Assembly (NCBI GenBank): GCA_920105805.1
Contig: CAKKTI010000096.1
Location: forward strand, 1-28,827
Length of the DNA: 28,827 nt
Direction of reading: 5' to 3'
Source: Condylostoma magnum
Lineage: Eukaryota > Ciliophora > Heterotrichea > Heterotrichida > Condylostomatidae
Under the pieces are notes generated by a model. That model was not told where the DNA came from and made no database searches. It was given only the letters and a program-made list of their open reading frames with translations. Position 1 is the first letter of the stretch. Each line of letters opens with the position of its first letter. A program made the translations under genes and the position numbers. This document shows, piece after piece, positions 23,029 to 28,827 of this stretch.

Positions 23029-23266
23029 TATAACCTCCCAATCTAAAATAATCCTCCATAAGCCACTAACCTTATCTTCCTAAACCTTCCCCTCCTCTTA
23101 AACTCTAACCCTTTCTAATTTCCCAACCCTCCAATCCCAGCCATTAGTCTAAAACCCCTTCCTCCATTCCGCCCCCTTAACTCCTAAACACACGAATTTC
23201 CCCCAATACCACCTCCCCAGATGTTTTCGCGGCTTTTTAAATGCGTTGGATAAGAAATAAGGTACT
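23029..23266. promoter_or_regulatory. Divergent spacer with extreme C-skew, upstream of the BET-like gene
   Basis: Of 180 bases at 23041-23220, 76 are C and only 6 are G on the plus strand (hand count). It lies upstream of the BET-like gene and of the minus-strand candidate, so it should contain promoters. It may instead be the G-rich 5' coding part of a longer minus-strand gene, since the start of the NET gene at 16412 has the same composition on its sense strand. Confidence 0.5.
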
Positions 23267-24520
23267 ATGGAACTGAGTCAACGACACCAATAAATCCTCA
23301 ACTAAAAGCTTCCGATTGGATACAGAATTGATGTAATCCAAACAAAGCCTTAACGCCAGGTAACTTCTATTCAGCGAAGGCCAGAAATAGACTAGCTCGG
23401 AGAAATTCAGGACCTTCAACCTAGAAAATCCACAAAACGTCCAAATCTAGAGCAAAGGGCTCCTTAGTAGCCGGCCCCGCAGCCGAAGTAGGTATAAGTG
23501 GACCCGATTAGTAAGATTAGGAGAGTTTTTGAACAATTTAAAAAATCATCAGGAGTGCAGTAATTTCTGTCTGTGGTGAATCCTAACAATAATCCTAATT
23601 TTAACCCGAATACTATAGATAACATTGACTTGCCTAGTATTGAGAGAAAACTTGCGTCAAATGAGTACGAGATTTCATATGAATTTGCTGCTGATGTAAG
23701 ACTAGCCTTAAGTAACAGTTTTAGATACTATACTGAAGGCAATGACCTGTATAACAAAGGAGTTGAAATAGGACTTTTGTTCGAAAAACTGATGCAAGGA
23801 AACGAGGATTTAGTGCTTTCTGATAGAAGTACAGCCATTACTAATTTAAACAAAAAGATTGAGAAGTTGTAAGGGTAGATAAAGGAAATATAAGTCTCTA
23901 CTAACTTCAGTGTGCGTCCGGAGAAATAGAAAAACGATGCTAAGGCGTAATTATCCAAGCCAATGTCACTATAAGAGAAAAGGTAACTTGGGCAGAATAT
24001 ACGGAAACTTAATCCTAATAATCTCAGAGGTGTTCTTAGTATAGTGAAGGAGTGTACTGATTTTAAGGAGGATGAGCTAGTGTTTGATATTGAGAGTCTG
24101 CCTCCTAAGGTGTGCAGGGATCTAGAAACATACGTAAAACAGTGTCTATAAAGCCAGGCCAGACAGGCTCAGAGGAAAAAGCCAAATGCTAATAAAATCA
24201 ACGGAATTGTAGAAGCACATGAGTTCACTTCCAAGAAACTAGAAGAGTTGGATAGTCAGCTAGAGGCCATTACAAGGGAAAGCAGAACTGAGCCTTAAAT
24301 GCAATAAGCTGGTAATGACAATAAATAAGAAAGTGAGGAAAGTTCTAGCTCCTCGGAGAGTGAAGAAGAGGATAATGATACTTTTAACGGGAATTTAGGT
24401 GGAATTGTAAATGACTAAATGAGTAATCTTAATGTTAGCAGTATGTGGAACTCGTTCTAGCAATAGAGATTACAGGGAAATGATGACTATTTTGAAGAGA
24501 GTAATAACATGTTTAGTTAG
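23267..24520 (+). CDS. BET-like bromodomain and NET-domain protein
   Basis: 417 residues. A chromatin reader: the bromodomain binds acetylated histone tails and the NET (ET) domain recruits partners. The N-terminus is Gln/Pro/Arg-rich. The bromodomain spans about residues 78-175: ISKIRRVFEQFKKSSGVQQF, SVVNPNNNP (matching the PVDP loop), LPSIERKLASNEYEISYEFA, then ADVRLALSNSFRYYTEGND and LYNKGVEIGLLFEKLM. By eye, the acetyl-lysine-binding Asn is replaced by Tyr (about residue 155). The NET domain spans about 233-292: MSLQEKRQLGQNIRKLNPNN, LRGVLSIVKECTDFKEDELV, FDIESLPPKVCRDLETYVKQ. The tail has Lys/Arg, then acidic Ser-rich runs (SSSSSESEEEDND). It ends NNMFS then TAG TAA, facing the K+ channel stop. 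The start is the first in-frame ATG. Confidence 0.92.
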
Positions 24521-24534
24521 TAATTGTTTATTGA

Positions 24535-26811
24535 TTACACAGATATTAATCAGTAATTGAGTAGAAGGCCCTCACTTTTAGATCTTTTTCGTATAAATCG
24601 GTTATTGTGTTGAGTGTTTACTTCTAGTATTGGTGGAGATGGTTATTCATAGTTGTGGCCCAATGGCTCGTTATGCTGCTTTAGTTCTAGTATATCATTC
24701 TGCATTGAGTCTAATCTGCTCTGCATGTTAGTTAATTAGGTTGTTAGTAGTTCTAGCCATGAATCGTTGTTCTTTAAGCTTTGTTACTGTTACTATTTCT
24801 CACGTGTTCTTTTCTTAATGTTTTTATGTACAATTGCTCTTATTTCTGCTACTGTTTTACCTTTTATATCTGAACTTTGCCTCAATTTTAAAACTTCTTT
24901 GTGTTCCTCTAATGCTTCTTTATTCAATTTGTTACGTTTTTTTGCAACTATTACCATTTCGTTTCAGATTTAAGGAAAATCGTCTTGAATATTAAAAGCT
25001 AGTTATCTATTCATTGTTAGTAAATCACAGCTTAATATAGCCTTCAGTGTATTTTTCCTATCGCATTTCTTAATCAACTCAACGTCTCCAAAATACGATC
25101 CCATTGAAATAGTTTTAAACACCTGATTATCTTCTTCACATACATACCCAACTCTTCCTTTAATAATAAAATACATTTCATCCGCATATTCTCCCTTCTT
25201 ATATATTAAATCCTCAGATTTCATAAAGATATTTTGCAGAAAGGGAATAATAGCACAGATAAACACAGGGTCCCTATCCTAAAAGAACTACAGCCTCTTA
25301 GCAGCTCCCTAATGCATAAACAAGGCTACCTCATGTCTAAGTTTTCTGGGCAGCTCATTAAAAATATTCTGTTTATCCCCCCAACTAAACCCAGTCTACT
25401 CCGTTGAGTACTTCAAAGCATGTCTTAGCCTTAACTTCAAATCCCTATTCAAACTAGATTCCTTAGCAAACTCATCAATAATAGCAAGTTTATTAGTAAG
25501 CACTGTTTCTTTAGTGTCAATACTAGAAAGCATTGAGGACAACGAGCCTATAGTAAAGGAGAAAAAGCATAGTCCAAACATCATCCAAAGCAGGGCTATT
25601 ATAATCTCTAAACTGGTATAGGGAGAAATATCGCCGTATCCAACTGTAGAAAGAGTAGTAAAGGCTCAGTATATAGCAATAAGGTAGACCCTTCCATCCT
25701 CCTCGTTTATGTAGCCGTATCTGCTCACTCATGTGTCCGGGTGAAATCCTTCTAGCTTGGCAGCGAAGTACCAAAAACAGGCTACCAGGTGAATACATAT
25801 GAAAACTGTAAGGAAAAAGCTAACCATGCGCATTGCACTGTGCTTTACTGAGAAAAAGTCCTGTATTTTTTCCAGCATTTCGCTGTTTTTACAGTGTTTT
25901 ACCATCTTAAAGATCCTTGAAATCCTGAAAAGCCTGTATAGTCTGGGTAGTCTTGCAAGTCTTAGTAGATTATTGTATCCGCCACTAGTACTTTAACTTT
26001 CTTCGCTTTTATCGCCTTCTATTAAATTAAATGGAAAACATGCTACTAGATCTAAAATCATCCATGATTTTAAGTAATTTACAAAGATTTTCCAGCGGTT
26101 TGTGATTAATTGGCCCTCTGAGTTATAGAACGCTGAGCATAGGTTGACTACTACATCAGTGAAGAAAAGAATATCAATGACTATATCGGTGAATCACCAG
26201 CCGTCGTATATATCATTGTCAATAAAGGCTATTTTATAGGGCATTATAGTGGCTGTATATAACAACAACACAGCTAGTATAGCATTTCATATATTCTTAG
26301 TAGTAGAATTTGGGTGAAACATGAACAAAGGAAACTCCTACTTCTTTTATTATATAATTGATCCAGATTTGCTTAAAACATAGTTTTATTAGGTCTCATT
26401 CATGTATATTTTGTCATTAGGCATCAGATCTTATGCAATTGCAGAGGTTCCATACAGTTTTATTTCATTTGACAGGTGTTTTATCATTAACTTGCTTTTT
26501 ATCTTCATTCTTACTCTGCACCATACGTCTAAATACTTGCAATGGGTAGTTGGAGTGTTTCTAATTCTCCTTCTTTCCCGCTCAGTGCTAGTAATATCAT
26601 CTAGGTCCGTTGCTTCCCTGGAAAAGGAGCTTAAATTTAGCTGTGGGATTACATAGTTTTTAGTAGAAATTCTATTTTCATTTAATTCCAGGGATGGGTT
26701 TGCTCAGTCTGTAGCTATTGACTAAGTTCGGACCTAAGTGTAATCTAATTGCTGTACTTTCCTCTTCTTTCGGTTAATAAGTCTCTGAATAATCTAAGTA
26801 AAGTTTACCAT
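24535..26811 (-). CDS. Voltage-gated K+ channel with cyclic-nucleotide-binding domain (CNG/HCN/EAG superfamily)
   Basis: About 758 residues. S1 at about 176-198 (IWNAILAVLLLYTATIMPYK), S2 WWFTDIVIDILFFTDVVVNL, S3 YLKSWMILDLVACFPFNLI, a voltage-sensing S4 with regularly spaced Arg (LLRLARLPRLYRLFRISRIF), S5, pore YWAFTTLSTVGYGDISPYT (GYG near 391, a K+ filter), S6, C-linker, and a CNBD from about 516 (YKKGEYADEMYFIIKGRVGY then ISMGSYFGDVELI). The Arg that contacts the cyclic-nucleotide phosphate is not clearly in place (CDRKNTLKA), so ligand binding is uncertain. The C-terminal 150 residues are charged and helical. The likely site is the plasma or ciliary membrane, shaping swimming responses. 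The pore-helix Trp is TGA (25666-25668). Stop options are TGA at 24550, TAA at 24535 and TAA at 24517. Confidence 0.94.
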
Positions 26812-26873
26812 TTGATATTATTTAAAATTAGTATTGAAGTAATAATGTGTTGTTTAAGTATATTTAATTAACT
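26812..26873. promoter_or_regulatory. 62-bp divergent promoter between the K+ channel and coiled-coil genes
   Basis: AT-rich spacer between two outward-facing start codons, including TATATTTAATTAACT next to the coiled-coil gene ATG. Nothing else is recognisable. Confidence 0.5.
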
Positions 26874-28013
26874 ATGGCTGAATAAGTTACTAGAGAATCT
26901 ATTTTAAAATTAGAGAGGTAAAATGCTAAATTATAAGAGTAATTATCCTAATACAATGCTACTTTAAAGGAAATCATAGACAAGAATAAAAAATAGTAAA
27001 GAGATTAATAAAGAATTCCTAAAGCAAGAGATTCTTCCCCTAATGATGACTTTAAATAAGCCGATATGAGAAAAAAAAGATTATAAAGGGAAATTTAAGA
27101 GTTGAAAAGAAGATTATAAGGAAATTTGAATGAAAGTGAAATAATAAATCTAGAAAATGAATCAAGATACTTGACTAAATAAATCAAAGAAATTGAAAGA
27201 GACAATGAAGCCCTGCTAAAAATTGAAGCCAATTAAAAAAAGGCTATTGTAAATGCAGAGTAAGATGACGAGTACTAAGACAAACTGAGCTCTTTATAGT
27301 AAGAATTAAGAGAACTGAGAGAATAGTAGAGAGAACTAACAAATTAATACAAATAAGATTAAAAACATCATAAAGAACAACATGAGAAAGTGGTAATTCT
27401 GCAAGAAAAGATAAGAAAATTAGCAGCTGCTATACATGAAAGCAAGTAGAATAAAGATAAGGATAAATCAGAATTCACAATCTAGGATATTGATAATTTA
27501 AAGTATGATTTTGAGATGAAACAGTAGTAATAGAAGCAAGAAGACAGAGAAATACGCCAAAGACTGCGAGGACTAAGGAAAAAACTGAAACAAGTAACAC
27601 GTGATAACGAAAACAAGTAAATAATGCTAAAAGGAAAAGACTAGGAATACAGAATAACAATGGTAAAGCTAAAAGAAGTAAAACGCTTACTTCAAAACAA
27701 CAACATACAGCAACTTCCTTCCAGGAGAAAAAAACAAGTAAAAAGGCAACAATTATCATACTAGGAACAAGCCTCTGAGGAAGAACAGCAAATCCAGCCT
27801 GAAAGAAGCCTTTAAATCCCTTCCTCTACCTTTGAAACTAATATAGAAGACTTTCACTCTGATATATCCGAGCACAGCGACAGCCCGATACAAGAAGAGC
27901 CTGCCCACTTAGAATAAACACAACAAAATGTACTGCCTGAAAAGACACATGTACAGCCTGATTAACCCCCTCCAACCTCTGTCTTCAGTAAACCCACCTT
28001 CAATTTTCGTTAG
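26874..28013 (+). CDS. Coiled-coil protein, function unknown
   Basis: About 379 residues. Residues 1-290 are almost entirely predicted coiled coil with heptad-like Leu/Ile spacing and very high Gln, Lys and Glu (LQREIQELKRRLQGNLNES, LSSLQQELRELREQQRELTN, LRGLRKKLKQVTRDNENKQ). The last 90 residues are acidic, Ser/Pro-rich and disordered (SDISEHSDSPIQEEPAHLEQ), closing with SVFSKPTFNFR before TAG. The layout resembles ciliary and basal-body scaffold proteins such as lebercilin, but I cannot claim homology. About 50 of its Gln codons are TAA or TAG, so the gene is unreadable under the standard code. The stop is TAG at 28011-28013 or TAA at 28038-28040; the latter leaves only 6 bp to the UBC13 stop. 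Confidence 0.8.
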
Positions 28014-28046
28014 TACAATTTCTATAGAATAAACTATTAATACTTA

Positions 28047-28496
28047 CTACTCATTTGCATATAAAGCCGTCCACTCTCTAGCCTGGTTCAATGCACTTGC
28101 TTCATTTGATATCCAATGCTCAGCAATTCCATTGTCTAGAGGGTCGTCTGGATTAGGACTGCTCATAAGGGCCTGTATACTTAGTAAAACTGACCTCACC
28201 ATTAGAGCTGGAGACCAATTAGTTTTTAGTATATCCAGACAAATTCTTCCCAGTCTGTCTACATTAGGGTGGTAAATTCGTGTAAGAAATCTGACCTTAG
28301 GCGGGGACATTGGGTACTCATCAGTTAGATATAGTTCAAGTCTGAATAATCCACCCTCATATGGGGAACTAATCGGCCCAGAAAGTTAAACATGGAAGTA
28401 ACGCTGGTTCTATTAATCAACTTGTACCATTATACCAGGAACAGGGTCATTCTCAAGTCTTTCAGTTTCCTTGCATATTCTACGGTTAAGCGCCAT
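28047..28496 (-). CDS. UBC13: Ubiquitin-conjugating enzyme E2, UBC13/UBE2N type
   Basis: 149 residues, against 152 in human UBE2N. With an MMS2/UEV partner this E2 builds Lys63-linked ubiquitin chains in DNA damage tolerance and signalling. Visible are [58 protein letters not shown], the HPN motif and active site [17 protein letters not shown] (catalytic Cys near residue 86, human Cys87), [35 protein letters not shown], and [11 protein letters not shown] before TAG TAA. The full length is certain because the N-terminus aligns from MALNRR. TAG here is a stop, while TAA and TAG encode Gln in the same gene (VDQQNQRYFHV). Confidence 0.96.
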
Positions 28497-28526
28497 ATAA
28501 TTATAAGAGTGGCCCCGGATTAGTAA
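28497..28526. promoter_or_regulatory. 30-bp divergent spacer between UBC13 and TFB5
   Basis: Only 30 bp separate the two start codons. The spacer contains TAATTATAAGAG and a short CCCCGG. Any shared promoter must be minimal or overlap the coding sequences. Confidence 0.6.
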
Positions 28527-28733
28527 ATGGTTAGATAAGTAGAAGGAGTTTTTATTAGCTGTGATGTTGCTATAAAGTAACTGCTAAAGCATCTAGATGA
28601 AACACATAAGTTTATTATAAGGGATCTGGGAGAAAATCAGCTTTTTATTAGGTTGGATAAACAGGATTTTGTAAGACAGGAAGTTGAGAGCTTTTTAGAC
28701 TCACATACGTTCAAGACGCCCGATTTAAGTTGA
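28527..28733 (+). CDS. TFB5: TFIIH subunit TFB5 (GTF2H5/TTDA)
   Basis: 68 residues, the expected size (human GTF2H5 has 71). It is a small core subunit of TFIIH that stabilises the complex and stimulates its XPB ATPase in transcription and nucleotide excision repair. The start MVRQVEGVFISCDVAIKQLL matches the family's MVxxxKGVLxECDxAxKQxL; KHLDETHKFIIRDLGENQLF matches the following LDE...KFIIxDLDxxHLFI, and a helix follows (DKQDFVRQEVESFLDS). It ends FKTPDLS before TGA. If that TGA is the stop, it is a TGA stop in a genome that also reads TGA as Trp. Reading through would add residues absent from the family and run into the convergent gene. Confidence 0.88.
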
Positions 28734-28742
28734 TATTTTAGG

Positions 28743-28827
28743 TTATTTAGGAAATTTATGAACCATGTAGAAGTTTGGGGGTATTCTGTATATTTGGTCG
28801 AGGGCTAGCTGCTTTTTCTGAATTTTG
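28743..28827 (-). CDS. C-terminal fragment of an unidentified gene
   Basis: The last 27 codons of a minus-strand frame, reading KKQLALDQIYRIPPNFYMVH and then KFPK before TAA. The text is protein-like, and its stop lies 9 bp from the TFB5 stop, in line with the other convergent pairs here. The rest lies beyond the right edge; no family is recognised. Confidence 0.4.
   Translation of the reverse strand, partial: KIQKKQLALDQIYRIPPNFYMVHKFPK

Noticed and set aside
23237-23419. Minus-strand run opposite the BET-like gene start
   Set aside because: It is the shadow of the plus-strand N-terminal region, whose frame leads without a break into the bromodomain.
22403-24520. One long gene from 22403 into the bromodomain protein (same frame throughout)
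   Set aside because: Every frame is open under this code. The middle part (22610-23266) reads as low-quality text and crosses the C-rich spacer; the ATG at 23267 starts good protein.
1-28827. Karyorelict code (TAA/TAG always Gln, TGA the only stop)
   Set aside because: UBC13 and RSPH9 end at TAG at their family C-termini, with no TGA for a long way after; reading on would cross the neighbouring genes.
1-28827. tRNA genes, CRISPR arrays, transposons, virus-like elements
   Set aside because: No B-box-like GGTTCGA motif with a cloverleaf, no spaced repeats, no transposase, reverse transcriptase, integrase or capsid motifs, and no terminal repeats were seen.

Overview
The window reads as macronuclear-type DNA of a heterotrich ciliate close to Condylostoma. 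The decisive evidence is the genetic code. Conserved proteins are continuous only if TAA and TAG are read as glutamine and TGA as tryptophan, for example the Trp of the CDK motif WYRAPE and the Trp in the pore helix of a K+ channel. Yet genes whose C-terminus is recognisable (RSPH9, UBC13, SET protein) end at TAG, and other likely ends are TAA or TGA. All three stops therefore look like both sense and stop codons, as described for Condylostoma magnum. Because every frame is nominally open, genes were called by protein content and family similarity, not by ORF length. No intron was needed in any recognisable gene. Stop positions are tentative wherever several in-frame stops lie close together. 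All family assignments come from reading motifs by eye; no database search was run. Layout: (1) 1-6146: the N-terminal 630 codons of clathrin heavy chain (minus), an unresolved stretch that may hold a small plus-strand gene, an amino-acid-transporter-like membrane protein (minus) and an SK-type K+ channel (minus). (2) 6375-9609: a TMCO4/DUF726 alpha/beta-hydrolase (plus), convergent with the radial spoke protein RSPH9 (minus). (3) 9720-16337: one 2205-codon secreted protein built of beta-rich modules with a likely GPI-type tail (minus). (4) 16412-21162: a bromodomain-like/NET protein (plus), a SETD3-like SET-domain methyltransferase (minus) and an RCC1-TBC fusion, a likely Rab GAP (minus). (5) 21465-24520: a cyclin-dependent kinase (plus) behind a phased octamer cluster, two orphan small genes, and a BET-like bromodomain-NET protein (plus). 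(6) 24535-28827: a voltage-gated K+ channel with a cyclic-nucleotide-binding domain (minus), a coiled-coil protein (plus), UBC13 (minus), the TFIIH subunit TFB5/GTF2H5 (plus), and the 3' end of another minus-strand gene. Gene packing is extreme. Divergent starts are as little as 30 bp apart, a tandem pair is separated by 13 bp, and convergent stops are typically 5-25 bp apart, so convergent transcripts should overlap at their 3' ends. The genes do not form one pathway: they cover membrane traffic (clathrin, TBC Rab-GAP), ciliary function (RSPH9, ion channels), chromatin and transcription (two NET proteins, TFB5, SET), cell cycle (CDK) and ubiquitin signalling. I saw no tRNA, rRNA, CRISPR array, transposon or virus-like element.
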